Of a DNA stretch of 64,000 bases, positions 17,151 through 26,593 are shown in pieces. The stretch is from Tamlana crocina (lineage in GTDB: Bacteria > Bacteroidota > Bacteroidia > Flavobacteriales > Flavobacteriaceae). The number at the start of each line of letters is the position of its first letter. Positions within the stretch are counted from its first letter, which is position 1. The notes below the pieces were generated by a model. It ran no database searches. It had not been told where the DNA came from and worked only from the letters and a program-made list of their open reading frames with translations. The position numbers and the translations under genes were made by a program. Where the stretch lies: positions 281,918 through 345,917 of the forward strand of contig CP158972.1 in the NCBI GenBank assembly GCA_040429635.1, in the 5' to 3' direction.

Positions 17151-18020
17151 ATGAAAGGGAAAAAAAAGGAACCAAAAAAAATTAAACGAAAACTGCTCGA
17201 TAAATATCGGTTGGTTATTCTAAACGAAAACACCTTTGAGGAGCGTTTGTCGTTTAAATTAACACGACTCAATGTTTTTGTTATGGGGTCTTTATTGGCC
17301 ATCTTTTTAATCTCGCTCACCTATTTAATCATCGCCTTTACACCGCTTCGCGAATATATTCCGGGATATTCCTCAACCGCGTTAAAAAAGAAGGCTACCG
17401 AACTTACATACAAAACCGACTCGTTGCAACAGGCGCTTGCCATGAACGAACGTTATTACGAATCCATTAAAAAAGTGTTGACGGGCGACATCAGCAGCGC
17501 CGATTTTAACAGAGATTCCATTGTTGCCGCTGTAAAATTGGAAGCCAGTGAAGTGGATTTAAAACCCATTGCTGAAGATTCCATTTTACGCGAAAAAGTA
17601 GATAAAGAAGACAAATACAATTTGTTTGAATCGGCCACTTCGGTGTCTAATTTTATATTGTTTCCGCCCGTAAGCGGCGAAATAAGCGAACCGTACAATG
17701 CCCAAGAAAAACATTATGCTGTTGATATTGTTGTGGCCAAAGGTATGCCCATAAAAGCCACTGCCGATGGTATTGTTATTTTTGCAGAATGGACAGCCAG
17801 TACAGGCTACGTGGTCATTTTAGAACATAGTTATGGTTTAATTTCAGTATACAAACACAATGCTTCCGTTACCAAAAACCAAGGCGATTTGGTTAAGGCT
17901 GGCGAGGTAATAGCTACCGCTGGAAATGAAGGAGAGTTGTCCACAGGGCCACATTTGCATTTTGAACTTTGGAACGATGGCTACCCCATTAACCCCACCA
18001 ACTTTATAGATTTCAACTAA
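17151..18020 (+). CDS. M23 family (LytM) metallopeptidase, membrane-anchored
   Basis: This 289-residue inner-membrane protein has a basic cytoplasmic N-terminus, one transmembrane helix (about 41-63), a coiled-coil stretch (about 75-105) and a C-terminal peptidase domain. The zinc ligands and catalytic residues look complete: H188 and D192 in KHYAVDI, H226, and H268/H270 in GPHLHFELW. It should cut peptidoglycan cross-bridges, in contrast to the degenerate EnvC-like protein at 61.8 kb. The stop touches the next gene's ATG, so it is cotranscribed with GH3. Confidence 0.9.
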   Translation: MKGKKKEPKKIKRKLLDKYRLVILNENTFEERLSFKLTRLNVFVMGSLLAIFLISLTYLIIAFTPLREYIPGYSSTALKKKATELTYKTDSLQQALAMNERYYESIKKVLTGDISSADFNRDSIVAAVKLEASEVDLKPIAEDSILREKVDKEDKYNLFESATSVSNFILFPPVSGEISEPYNAQEKHYAVDIVVAKGMPIKATADGIVIFAEWTASTGYVVILEHSYGLISVYKHNASVTKNQGDLVKAGEVIATAGNEGELSTGPHLHFELWNDGYPINPTNFIDFN

Positions 18021-19523
18021 ATGGCATCAGTAAAATCGTTTTTGGCTAAACCGTTTTCGAAATTGGTTTATAAGCGCATCAAAAAGTGGGCCTATAGCCC
18101 CGTTGAAACCCAAGAAGAGGTGTTTCAACATTTAATTTCGGAAGCTTCAAGTACCGTTTTTGGAAAAGAACACGATTTTGTGAGCATAAACAATCATGCC
18201 GATTTTGTAAAACGGGTCCCGGTGAGGGATTATGAAGGGTTGAAACATTATGTGGAAAGAGTAGTTGCGGGTGAAGAAAACATACTTTGGAAAGGGAAGC
18301 CCATTTATTTTGCTAAGACTTCGGGCACAACTTCGGGAGTTAAATACATTCCCATTACAAAAGAAAGTATGCCCAGTCATGTTGAAGCAGCACGAAATGC
18401 CATTTTAATGTACATTCACGAAACGGGGAACATTAGTTTTGTGGATGGCAAAATGATTTTTTTACAAGGAAGCCCCATTTTAAAAGAGCAAAATGGTATT
18501 CAATTAGGGAGGCTTTCGGGGATAGTGGCGCACTACGTTCCAAAATATCTTCAAAAAAACCGTTTGCCCTCATGGGAAACTAATTGCATCGAAGATTGGG
18601 AAACCAAAGTCGATGCCATAGTTGAGGAAACCTTGCCACAAAATATGACGGTAATTTCGGGAATTCCGTCGTGGGTACAAATGTATTTTGAAAAAATTCA
18701 GAAGAAAACGGGCAAAAAAGTGGGCGAGGTGTTTAAAAATTTCAACTTGTTCATTTTTGGAGGTGTTAATTACGAACCCTACCGAGCCAAGTTTGAAAAT
18801 TTAATTGGCCGAAAAGTAGATAGTATTGAATTATACCCGGCGAGCGAAGGTTTTTTTGCATTTCAGGATCAACAGGATGAAAAAGGGATGTTGCTCCAAC
18901 TTAATTCGGGAATTTTTTATGAGTTTATAAAAGCGGATGAATTTTTCAACGATAACCCCAAACGCATCACTATTAAAGATGTTGAAGTGGGCGTAAATTA
19001 CGTAATGATTATTTCTACCAATGCTGGTTTGTGGGGCTACAATATTGGCGACACAGTTCAATTTACTTCAGTTAAACCTTATCGCGTTATCGTTTCAGGT
19101 CGAATAAAGCATTTTATTTCAGCCTTTGGCGAACATGTTATAGGGAAAGAGGTGGAGCAGGCCATGCAGGAGGCTACCGAAAATACCGAAATCAGGGTAA
19201 CCGAATTTACTGTAGCGCCGCAAATTAACCCAGAAGCTGGCTTGCCTTACCACGAATGGTTTATTGAGTTTGAAAATGAACCAGAAAACCTTTCCGATTT
19301 GGCTAAAAAACTGGACGAGTCGCTTCAAAAACAAAATTCGTATTATTTCGATCTGATTGAAGGCAAGGTGCTTCAGCAATTAAAAATTACCAAAGTAAAA
19401 AAAGATGGTTTTCAGGAATATATGAAATCGGTTGGTAAATTAGGCGGCCAGAATAAAATACCGAGACTTTCAAACGACCGAAAAATTGTTGATGCTTTTT
19501 CAACGGTAAAATCGCACAATTAA
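18021..19523 (+). CDS. GH3 family acyl-adenylate-forming enzyme
   Basis: This 500-residue protein belongs to the GH3 auxin-responsive promoter family, which adenylates carboxylic acids and joins them to amines or amino acids. It shows the nucleotide-binding motif AKTSGTTSGVKYIPIT, the motif YPASEGFFAF and the late motif YNIGDTVQF. The bacterial substrate is unknown. The gene begins immediately after the M23 gene stop. Its presence next to a cell-wall gene is typical of flavobacteria, but I see no clue to a functional link. Confidence 0.88.
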   Translation: MASVKSFLAKPFSKLVYKRIKKWAYSPVETQEEVFQHLISEASSTVFGKEHDFVSINNHADFVKRVPVRDYEGLKHYVERVVAGEENILWKGKPIYFAKTSGTTSGVKYIPITKESMPSHVEAARNAILMYIHETGNISFVDGKMIFLQGSPILKEQNGIQLGRLSGIVAHYVPKYLQKNRLPSWETNCIEDWETKVDAIVEETLPQNMTVISGIPSWVQMYFEKIQKKTGKKVGEVFKNFNLFIFGGVNYEPYRAKFENLIGRKVDSIELYPASEGFFAFQDQQDEKGMLLQLNSGIFYEFIKADEFFNDNPKRITIKDVEVGVNYVMIISTNAGLWGYNIGDTVQFTSVKPYRVIVSGRIKHFISAFGEHVIGKEVEQAMQEATENTEIRVTEFTVAPQINPEAGLPYHEWFIEFENEPENLSDLAKKLDESLQKQNSYYFDLIEGKVLQQLKITKVKKDGFQEYMKSVGKLGGQNKIPRLSNDRKIVDAFSTVKSHN

Positions 19524-19526
19524 TAG

Positions 19527-19534
19527 TATATTTG
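19527..19534 (+). promoter_or_regulatory. -7 element upstream of the DUF6909 gene
   Basis: TATATTTG lies 19 bases upstream of the ATG at 19554. A -33 element is not obvious. Confidence 0.45.
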
Positions 19535-19553
19535 CCGCGGATTTAATGACAAT

Positions 19554-21242
19554 ATGAGTAATAAAAAACATCATGCACGAACGCGAGCCCAAGAAAGCTC
19601 GAATGCCATTGAGCGCATGTATATTACCATGCGTCATTTGTTCAACCGTGGGTTTTACAAGCCTATGGGCATTTCGGGCGAAACTTTAAGGGAAGCGTTG
19701 CTAACTTTACGCCCCGAAATTTATGGGTCCATTGCCGAAGAAAAAGCCGAATTGGAAGGTTTGCTTTATGTAATCGATAGGCTTCCCATTGGGATAGAGC
19801 AGTGTACTTTTATCAATTTAACGAGTGATGAAGGTTACGGCAATTCGCATTTTAAGCCAATAATTCCTGAAAAACGACGCAGAAATTGCTACCGCATTGA
19901 TAGCGAGCAAATGAATATTGAAATTACCCGAGGGCGATCGGATATTTACGACATTTTAACGCACTTGACCTTTATGTTTGTTGAGTCGCACAAAATCAGT
20001 TCGAAGGTCATTATAAATGATGAGGGGCACACTACCCGAGATTGGCAAAAACTGGAAAAAATTGTATTGGCAAACAATGAGCTCTCTCAAGAAGAGCGGG
20101 AGGTAGCCATTACTCATTTGGCCAGTATTCTGGGCAGGACCTTTAAAGAACTCACGAATATATATCACAAATTTGCTACGCCCAATCAACCAGAACGACT
20201 TTTACATATTATATATTGGTTGGGTAAACTGGCCATAGAAGAGCAAGTTCATTTCAACAAAAGAACCATTACGTTTAGTCCCATATTGCGGGAACGTATA
20301 GGCCACCATATTCATGGAGAAATTTGGGCCGATAACATCAAGGAAACCTTATTCAACAACAAGTTGTTAGAAAGGCCCCTCCACATAATAAGTGCGAATA
20401 TGCACAGTGTTATGAATACGCTTTTTGCTCATCAAAGTTTAAAATCAAAGAGCAGCTCAAAAGGTATTTTTGGTCTCTATGAGGATTTAAGCAATAAAGA
20501 CAACCAAGCTTTACGGAATAAAGTAACCAAAGAAGCGCTTAGCAAAGGGATGATTTACCTTAAAGACTCATCTGGGGCTAATATCGACGTTCAGATATTC
20601 GATACTTCAAAAATAGATTTAAGTAAACTGGATATCAAGGTTACGCCGGCGGTAATAGAAAAAGAAAAACCAGTTATTTTGGTGATGGATTATGCTTTTG
20701 GTGAGCAGGCCTATGAAACAATAGATGAATTATTGAAACCTTTTAGGTGGAAGGAAAAAGACATTCATTTGAATGTAGAATCGGTGTCCATTATGGGTAA
20801 AGCAGGTATTTTGGAAGGTGGTAAGGGTGATATAATGATACCCTCGGCACATATTTTTGAAGGCACGGCTGATAATTATCCTTTTGAAAACCAATTAAAA
20901 AAAGCAGATTTAGAAGGTCAGGGTGTCGATGTTTACGAAGGCGCTATGATAACCGTTTTAGGAACGTCGCTTCAGAATAAAGATATTTTAAAGTTTTTCT
21001 ATAACTCCACTTGGAAAGTTATTGGCCTTGAAATGGAAGGAGCTCATTATCAAAAAGCTATTCAGGCAGCCTCCAAAGTTAGAGGGAGCATTAAGCCAGA
21101 TGTTAAAGTAAGATATGCTTATTACGCCAGCGATAATCCGTTGGAAACCGGGGCTACTTTAGCCTCAGGAGGTTTAGGAACTTCGGGAGTAAAACCCACT
21201 TATTTAATTACCAGAACTATATTAGAACAAATATTAAATTAA
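19554..21242 (+). CDS. DUF6909 family protein with a nucleoside-phosphorylase-like C-terminus
   Basis: This 562-residue cytoplasmic protein has no signal peptide. The N-terminal 340 residues (RTRAQESSNAIERMYITMRHLFNRGFYKPMG) are of unknown fold. In the C-terminal 200 residues I see features of the purine-nucleoside-phosphorylase/nucleosidase fold: VSIMGKAGILEGGKGDIMIP, then IGLEMEGAHYQKAI, which resembles the MEG/MES ribose-binding motif of MTA/SAH nucleosidases and AMP nucleosidase. A role in nucleoside or nucleotide cleavage is my inference. The gene has its own promoter and precedes the polysaccharide locus. Confidence 0.7.
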   Translation: MSNKKHHARTRAQESSNAIERMYITMRHLFNRGFYKPMGISGETLREALLTLRPEIYGSIAEEKAELEGLLYVIDRLPIGIEQCTFINLTSDEGYGNSHFKPIIPEKRRRNCYRIDSEQMNIEITRGRSDIYDILTHLTFMFVESHKISSKVIINDEGHTTRDWQKLEKIVLANNELSQEEREVAITHLASILGRTFKELTNIYHKFATPNQPERLLHIIYWLGKLAIEEQVHFNKRTITFSPILRERIGHHIHGEIWADNIKETLFNNKLLERPLHIISANMHSVMNTLFAHQSLKSKSSSKGIFGLYEDLSNKDNQALRNKVTKEALSKGMIYLKDSSGANIDVQIFDTSKIDLSKLDIKVTPAVIEKEKPVILVMDYAFGEQAYETIDELLKPFRWKEKDIHLNVESVSIMGKAGILEGGKGDIMIPSAHIFEGTADNYPFENQLKKADLEGQGVDVYEGAMITVLGTSLQNKDILKFFYNSTWKVIGLEMEGAHYQKAIQAASKVRGSIKPDVKVRYAYYASDNPLETGATLASGGLGTSGVKPTYLITRTILEQILN

Positions 21243-21254
21243 TAGATTGCAATT

Positions 21255-22343
21255 ATGAGTAAAGATTTGCCACAGCAACAGCCAAATCAATCAGAAGAAG
21301 TTGATTTAGGCCAGTTATTTAAGTTAATTGGTAATGCTTTTGACCGGTTTTTTAAGTTTATAGGTAGTATTTTTACAAGTATCTATAAAGTGATTTTGGC
21401 TTTGTTGGTTCATATCTATAAAAGATTACCATGGTATGCCGGTGCAGTGGTATTGGGAGTGGTTGTAGGTTTTATAATTGATGTGAATTCAAAAAAAATG
21501 TATGGTGCCAATATGTTTATTGAAACTAACTTTAATTCTACAAGGCAGGTTTACGAAAACATCAAGCAATTCCATCAACTAGCTTATTTAGATAAAGATT
21601 CGTTAGAACTGGCTGATAAATTAAATATTTCTCCGGGGTTGGCTTCAAACTTAAAAGGGTTTTATGTAGAGCCTGACTTAGATGAAAATAACATTGCCGA
21701 AATGTATTCTCGATTTTATGAGCGCCTGGATTCTTTATCAAGGGCTGAGATGACTTATGATCGCTATAGGGAGTCTTTAACACCTCATAACTATAAAATA
21801 CACAAGATTGGTGTAGCTTCTACCGACAAACATATCTATAAAAAAATAGAGAAGGCGTTTGTGAATCAAATTTCCGAAAATGAATATTTAAATGATTTAC
21901 TAAAAACCAACCGAGAGATACTCGAAAAGAAAGACCAAACATTGCTTCAGCAGGTTCAGAAGACAGACTCACTAGCAAAAGAGTATTTAAGAATCAGAAT
22001 TAATGAATCTCAAAAAGATGTAGCTCCTGGTTCTGGTACCAATCTCTATTTAGGAGATGCAGAATCGTCTGCAGGGAATTTAATCGTTGATGAATCTAGA
22101 ATTGTACAGTTAAGGTTAAACTATGAGGGCCAAAGAAGGAAAATAGACAGCATTTTAGCGGTTCAAAAAAATGTCGTTAATGTGTTAGCAACTTTCCCTG
22201 AATCAGGATATGATATAAGAGAGTGGCACGATAAGAAGAAGTTCGTGTTGCCCATAGTATTATTCGGTATTACATTTTCGATTTTCTTGTTTTTAGGTTT
22301 AGGGAAATTCCTTAAGGAACAGAGTGGAATAATAAATAAGTAA
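21255..22343 (+). CDS. Wzz-like chain-length/polysaccharide co-polymerase protein
   Basis: This 362-residue protein has an N-terminal cytoplasmic segment, membrane segments ending at WYAGAVVLGVVVGFIIDV (about 60-77), a long periplasmic region with coiled coil (about 200-225) and a C-terminal transmembrane helix (about 329-354). The two-helix plus periplasmic-loop plan fits polysaccharide co-polymerases that set O-antigen or EPS chain length. No kinase domain is attached. It opens the rfb/EPS gene series, 9 bases before rfbB. Confidence 0.65.
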   Translation: MSKDLPQQQPNQSEEVDLGQLFKLIGNAFDRFFKFIGSIFTSIYKVILALLVHIYKRLPWYAGAVVLGVVVGFIIDVNSKKMYGANMFIETNFNSTRQVYENIKQFHQLAYLDKDSLELADKLNISPGLASNLKGFYVEPDLDENNIAEMYSRFYERLDSLSRAEMTYDRYRESLTPHNYKIHKIGVASTDKHIYKKIEKAFVNQISENEYLNDLLKTNREILEKKDQTLLQQVQKTDSLAKEYLRIRINESQKDVAPGSGTNLYLGDAESSAGNLIVDESRIVQLRLNYEGQRRKIDSILAVQKNVVNVLATFPESGYDIREWHDKKKFVLPIVLFGITFSIFLFLGLGKFLKEQSGIINK

Positions 22344-22351
22344 TCAGGTTT

Positions 22352-23359
22352 ATGGTTATTTTAGTTACAGGCGGAGCAGGTTTTATTGGGGCAAATTTTA
22401 TTCATTATTATTTGTCCACTAACTCATCAATCAGAATAGTCAATTTAGATAAGCTTACTTACGCTGGTAACCTTGGTAATTTAGAAGAAGTTAAAAACCA
22501 TCCGAATTATTCATTTGTAAAAGGTGATATTTGTGACAGGAGATTAATTGAAGAGCTCTTCGACAAATATGATTTTAATGGAGTTATTCATTTTGCGGCA
22601 GAATCGCATGTAGATAACTCCATAAAAGACCCAAGTGCTTTTGTTAATACTAATGTTTTGGGCACTTTCAATTTACTTGATGTAGCTAAAAACCATTGGA
22701 TGGAATCGCCCCAACAGGTAAAAGAAGGACATGTAAATTCACGGTTTTTACATATTTCAACCGACGAGGTTTATGGTACCTTAGGTTCAGAAGGTCTGTT
22801 TACCGAGCAAACCCCTTATGCACCTAATAGCCCTTATAGTGCCTCAAAAGCGTCGTCAGATTTTTTGGTTAGAAGTTATTACCATACCTACGGAATGAAT
22901 GTGGTTACTACAAACTGTTCCAACAATTATGGTCCGAAACAACATGATGAAAAGTTGATTCCAACCATTATTCGAAAGGCCATAAATGACGAAGAGATCC
23001 CTATTTATGGCGATGGAAAAAATATTAGGGATTGGTTATACGTTGAAGATCATTTTAAAGGAATAGAGCTGGCGTTCAAAAAAGGAAAGGCTGGCGAAAC
23101 GTATAATATCGGAGGAAATAACGAACGGAACAATCTATATATAGCGAATAGTATTTGTGAAATTCTCGATGATATTCGACCAAAAAATAAGCCCTATAAA
23201 GCGCAAATAACTTTTGTTAAAGATAGACCTGGGCATGATTTTAGATACGCTATCGATGCTTCAAAAATTGAAAATGATTTAGGTTGGCGTGCTAAGGAGA
23301 ATTTTGAATCAGGTATTAAGAAAACCATTGAGTGGTACTTAAAAAAATACGATAAATAA
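22352..23359 (+). CDS. rfbB: dTDP-glucose 4,6-dehydratase
   Basis: This 335-residue extended short-chain dehydrogenase has an NAD motif (GGAGFIGANF, 7-16), the HFAAESHVDNSI block, the STDEVYG active-site loop with the catalytic Asp/Glu pair, the YSASK catalytic Tyr/Lys and NCSNNYGPKQ. It converts dTDP-glucose to dTDP-4-keto-6-deoxyglucose, step two of dTDP-L-rhamnose synthesis. The next gene, rfbA, starts right after the stop. Confidence 0.97.
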   Translation: MVILVTGGAGFIGANFIHYYLSTNSSIRIVNLDKLTYAGNLGNLEEVKNHPNYSFVKGDICDRRLIEELFDKYDFNGVIHFAAESHVDNSIKDPSAFVNTNVLGTFNLLDVAKNHWMESPQQVKEGHVNSRFLHISTDEVYGTLGSEGLFTEQTPYAPNSPYSASKASSDFLVRSYYHTYGMNVVTTNCSNNYGPKQHDEKLIPTIIRKAINDEEIPIYGDGKNIRDWLYVEDHFKGIELAFKKGKAGETYNIGGNNERNNLYIANSICEILDDIRPKNKPYKAQITFVKDRPGHDFRYAIDASKIENDLGWRAKENFESGIKKTIEWYLKKYDK

Positions 23360-24232
23360 ATGAAAGGAATCATACTGGCAGGAGGATCTGGCACGCGTTT
23401 GTACCCACTAACAAAAGTGGTGAGTAAGCAGCTAATGCCTGTTTACGATAAGCCTATGATTTATTACCCGGTATCAACTTTGTTGTCGGCCGGTATTAAT
23501 GAGATATTAATTATCACCACACCAAAAGATTTACCTAATTTTAAGGAATTACTTGGCGATGGGTCCAGTTATGGTTGCCTTTTCGAATACGCCGTACAGG
23601 AAGACCCCAATGGTTTGGCTGAAGCTTTTATTATTGGAGAAAAATTTATAGGGAAAGATAGTGTGGCGCTTATTTTGGGGGATAATATTTTTTACGGGTC
23701 TGGTTTAGATTTAGCCCTACAAAAAAATATCAACCCGAAGGGAGGAGTTATTTTTGCATACCATGTTCAGGATCCACAGCGTTATGGAGTAGTGGAATTC
23801 GATAAAGACAATAAGGCTGTGTCTATTGAAGAAAAACCCGAACAGCCAAAATCTAGCTATGCTGTTCCTGGTATATATTTTTATGATAATTCTGTTGTTG
23901 AAATAGCCAAAAATATTAAACCAAGCAAAAGGGGGGAGTTGGAAATAACCGATGTTAATAAAACCTACCTCAAACAAGGAAACCTTAACGTCCAAATATT
24001 GGACAAGGGGACCGCATGGCTAGATACCGGTACGTTTACATCACTTATGCAAGCCTCACAATTTGTAGAGGTTATTGAAGAACGCCAGGGACAAAAAATT
24101 GGTTGTATTGAAGAAGTGGCTTACTCGATGGGATACATCAGCAAAGTACAGCTTAGTGACTTGGCACAACCGTTACTAAAAAGTGGTTATGGAAAATACC
24201 TTCAACAATTAATCAAAGAACATGAAAGTTGA
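23360..24232 (+). CDS. rfbA: glucose-1-phosphate thymidylyltransferase
   Basis: This 290-residue nucleotidyltransferase has the signature [20 protein letters not shown] at its N-terminus, followed by ILGDNIFYG and the EEKPEQPKS and WLDTGT blocks. It forms dTDP-glucose from dTTP and glucose-1-phosphate. Length is normal. Its last 11 bases overlap the rfbC start. Confidence 0.97.
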   Translation: MKGIILAGGSGTRLYPLTKVVSKQLMPVYDKPMIYYPVSTLLSAGINEILIITTPKDLPNFKELLGDGSSYGCLFEYAVQEDPNGLAEAFIIGEKFIGKDSVALILGDNIFYGSGLDLALQKNINPKGGVIFAYHVQDPQRYGVVEFDKDNKAVSIEEKPEQPKSSYAVPGIYFYDNSVVEIAKNIKPSKRGELEITDVNKTYLKQGNLNVQILDKGTAWLDTGTFTSLMQASQFVEVIEERQGQKIGCIEEVAYSMGYISKVQLSDLAQPLLKSGYGKYLQQLIKEHES

Positions 24233-24767
24233 AGAAACATATTTAAAGGGGTGTTTTGTTGTGACCCCAAGGGTGTTTGAGGACGAAAGAGGGTACTTTT
24301 TTGAAACCTTCAATGAAAGCGTTTTTCAAAAGGAAACAGGTGTATCGGTTAATTTTGTTCAAGATAATCAGTCAAAATCGAATAAAGGGGTTTTAAGAGG
24401 GCTTCATTTTCAAACAGGAACCTTTGCCCAAGCCAAGTTGGTTAGGGTTATAAAAGGAAAGGTATTTGATGTTTGTGTCGATTTAAGAGATGGCTCGGCA
24501 ACTTTCGGACAACATTTTTCAATCATTTTAGACGGGGAAAAACATCAACAGCTATTTGTTCCGCGAGGGTTTGCTCATGGTTTTGTGGTTTTGGAAGACG
24601 ATACCATTTTTTCATATAAATGTGATAATTTTTATAATAAAGATTCAGAATCTGGAATTATCTTTAACGATGAGGTTTTGAATATTGATTGGGGTTTTCC
24701 TGAAGAACAGTTGATCATTTCAGAAAAAGATAAAGAACTTCAACCGTTCAATAAAGTATTAAGCTAA
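24222..24767 (+). CDS. rfbC: dTDP-4-dehydrorhamnose 3,5-epimerase
   Basis: This 181-residue cupin-type enzyme has GVLRGLHFQ with the catalytic His, [18 protein letters not shown], and [27 protein letters not shown]. It epimerises C3 and C5 of the 4-keto sugar in the dTDP-rhamnose pathway. It overlaps rfbA and abuts rfbD, so all four rfb genes form one tight operon. Confidence 0.97.
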   Translation: MKVEETYLKGCFVVTPRVFEDERGYFFETFNESVFQKETGVSVNFVQDNQSKSNKGVLRGLHFQTGTFAQAKLVRVIKGKVFDVCVDLRDGSATFGQHFSIILDGEKHQQLFVPRGFAHGFVVLEDDTIFSYKCDNFYNKDSESGIIFNDEVLNIDWGFPEEQLIISEKDKELQPFNKVLS

Positions 24768-25559
24768 ATGAATACTAAAGTTTTAGTTACGGGAGCTAAT
24801 GGGCAATTAGGGCAGACCATTAAAGAATTATTCGCGGTTAACAGTTTAAGTATTGATTTTACTTTTGTTTCAAAAACCGAATTGGATATTTCAGAGTCTA
24901 ATAAAGTATCTTCCTTTTTGGGAAAAAATGAATTTGATTACTGCGTAAATTGTGCTGCTTACACCAACGTGGAACAGGCCGAAAAAACGCCCGATGTTGC
25001 TTTTAAAATCAATGCGGAAGGAGTTAAAAACTTAGTTTTTGCGTGTAAAGAAAACAATGTTGTTCTAATACACATTTCGACGGATTATGTTTTTGATGGT
25101 GAAAAAACAACGCCTTATACTATTGATGACCCTACCAATCCCATAAATGAATACGGGAAATCAAAACTTTTGGGCGAGCAACATATTCAAAATATACTTA
25201 TAGAATACTTTATTATAAGAACCTCGTGGTTGTACAGTAAAAAATATGGTAAAAACTTTTACAAAACCATATTGACCTTAGCCGAAGAAAAGAATGAGTT
25301 GTCTATAACTACAGATCAATTAGGCTGCCCAACCGATACGGAGAATCTAGCAAGGTTTGTTTTAAAATTAATATCTAAAAAATCGATTGCATACGGTATA
25401 AAGCATTTTACGGACGACGAGGCAATGACTTGGTACGATTTTGCTCAAAAAATACTGACGGAAAACGATTTAATTAACAAAGTCAACCTTGTTAAAACTA
25501 GCAATTATGTTACTTTTGCACAGCGGCCGAGGTATTCGGTAATAAAAACGGGAGGATAG
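24768..25559 (+). CDS. rfbD: dTDP-4-dehydrorhamnose reductase, C-terminus short
   Basis: This 263-residue SDR protein has the NADPH motif TGANGQLGQT (residues 7-16), HISTDYVFDG, the YGKSK catalytic Tyr/Lys and RTSWLYS. It reduces the keto sugar to dTDP-L-rhamnose. The family is usually about 280-300 residues. Here the protein stops at RPRYSVIKTGG, just after the conserved RPxYS motif, and lacks the usual final helix (about 20-27 residues). The break coincides with the start of the variable, AT-rich cassette. The active-site residues remain, so it may still work. Confidence 0.93.
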   Translation: MNTKVLVTGANGQLGQTIKELFAVNSLSIDFTFVSKTELDISESNKVSSFLGKNEFDYCVNCAAYTNVEQAEKTPDVAFKINAEGVKNLVFACKENNVVLIHISTDYVFDGEKTTPYTIDDPTNPINEYGKSKLLGEQHIQNILIEYFIIRTSWLYSKKYGKNFYKTILTLAEEKNELSITTDQLGCPTDTENLARFVLKLISKKSIAYGIKHFTDDEAMTWYDFAQKILTENDLINKVNLVKTSNYVTFAQRPRYSVIKTGG

Positions 25560-25636
25560 TTTATATATCAACCAATCACAAACCCTATCATTATAACATC
25601 TCTTAAAACACCGCCAAGATATAAATTAGCATATAA

Positions 25637-26593
25637 ATGATTAGGTCCTTAAAGTTTATAAAAAGTTTTATAGAATATTTTACATGTTGCTTATACGATA
25701 TGTTGAAAGGCTTTTATTTTTCTAATATGGTCTTCAAAAGGAGTAAAGATAAAAGGGCATTAGGTTCTAATATTATGATTAATCTCCACCGAATAGAGAA
25801 AGGGCTCACTTTAAGGAACGTTAAGCCCTTATTTGGAAAATGGTTTTTTGGTAAATTATTTCAAGACTTAAAATCATTTGAGGAAATAAATGGTAGTGAT
25901 TACCCTCAAAATATTGCAATATCTGCATTATCTGAGTATAAAAAATTTCATCTAGAGAAAAACATTTCAGAAGAAAAATACCCTTTAAACTTGATAGAGA
26001 AAGAAGACACACGGGCTTTATCAGGCACAAAAAAAGTTGAAGAATATAATAGTTCTATTAACAACAGTGAGAACCATTTTTTTAGTTTAGCTCGGTCTCG
26101 ATCAAGTATTAGGAATTTTTCAGCAAAAGCTAATTTGGAAGATGTAAAAAAGGCTGTTGCGCTTGCAATAAAAACACCATCAGTTTGTAACAGACAACCT
26201 TGGAAAGTTCACTATTATCAAAATAAGCATGAGATAGAAAGTTTGCTTAAATACCAGAATGGGAATTTAGGTTTTAGGGATAATATACCAGGTTTGATAA
26301 TAATTACAGGAAACTTGAAAGAAATGGAGTTCTCATATGAAAGACACCAGATTTTTACAGAAGGAGGCCTTTTTAGTATGACATTGATTTATGCTTTACA
26401 TTCACAGGGTATAGGAACGTGTTGCCTAAATTGGTGCTCTAAACCATTAAATGATTGGAAGGCTCACAAAGCGGCAGGTATACCCCAAGACCAGGAAATC
26501 ATCATGTACTTGGCCGTTGGCATGTATGAAAAAGATATTAAAACAACCATATCTCCTAAAAAGCCTTTAACTGATGTTTTACATGTTAATTGA
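25637..26593 (+). CDS. nitroreductase-family protein of the polysaccharide locus
   Basis: This 318-residue protein has an N-terminal region of about 145 residues (with HRIEKGLTLRNVKP) and a C-terminal nitroreductase-like FMN domain: SLARSRSSIRNFSAKANLEDVKKAVALAI, TPSVCNRQPWKVHYY, then GTCCLNWCSKP. Proteins of this type often stand beside polysaccharide pyruvyl transferases; their reaction is unknown. It ends 8 bases inside the convergent pyruvyl transferase gene. It is the first gene after the truncated rfbD. Confidence 0.8.
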   Translation: MIRSLKFIKSFIEYFTCCLYDMLKGFYFSNMVFKRSKDKRALGSNIMINLHRIEKGLTLRNVKPLFGKWFFGKLFQDLKSFEEINGSDYPQNIAISALSEYKKFHLEKNISEEKYPLNLIEKEDTRALSGTKKVEEYNSSINNSENHFFSLARSRSSIRNFSAKANLEDVKKAVALAIKTPSVCNRQPWKVHYYQNKHEIESLLKYQNGNLGFRDNIPGLIIITGNLKEMEFSYERHQIFTEGGLFSMTLIYALHSQGIGTCCLNWCSKPLNDWKAHKAAGIPQDQEIIMYLAVGMYEKDIKTTISPKKPLTDVLHVN

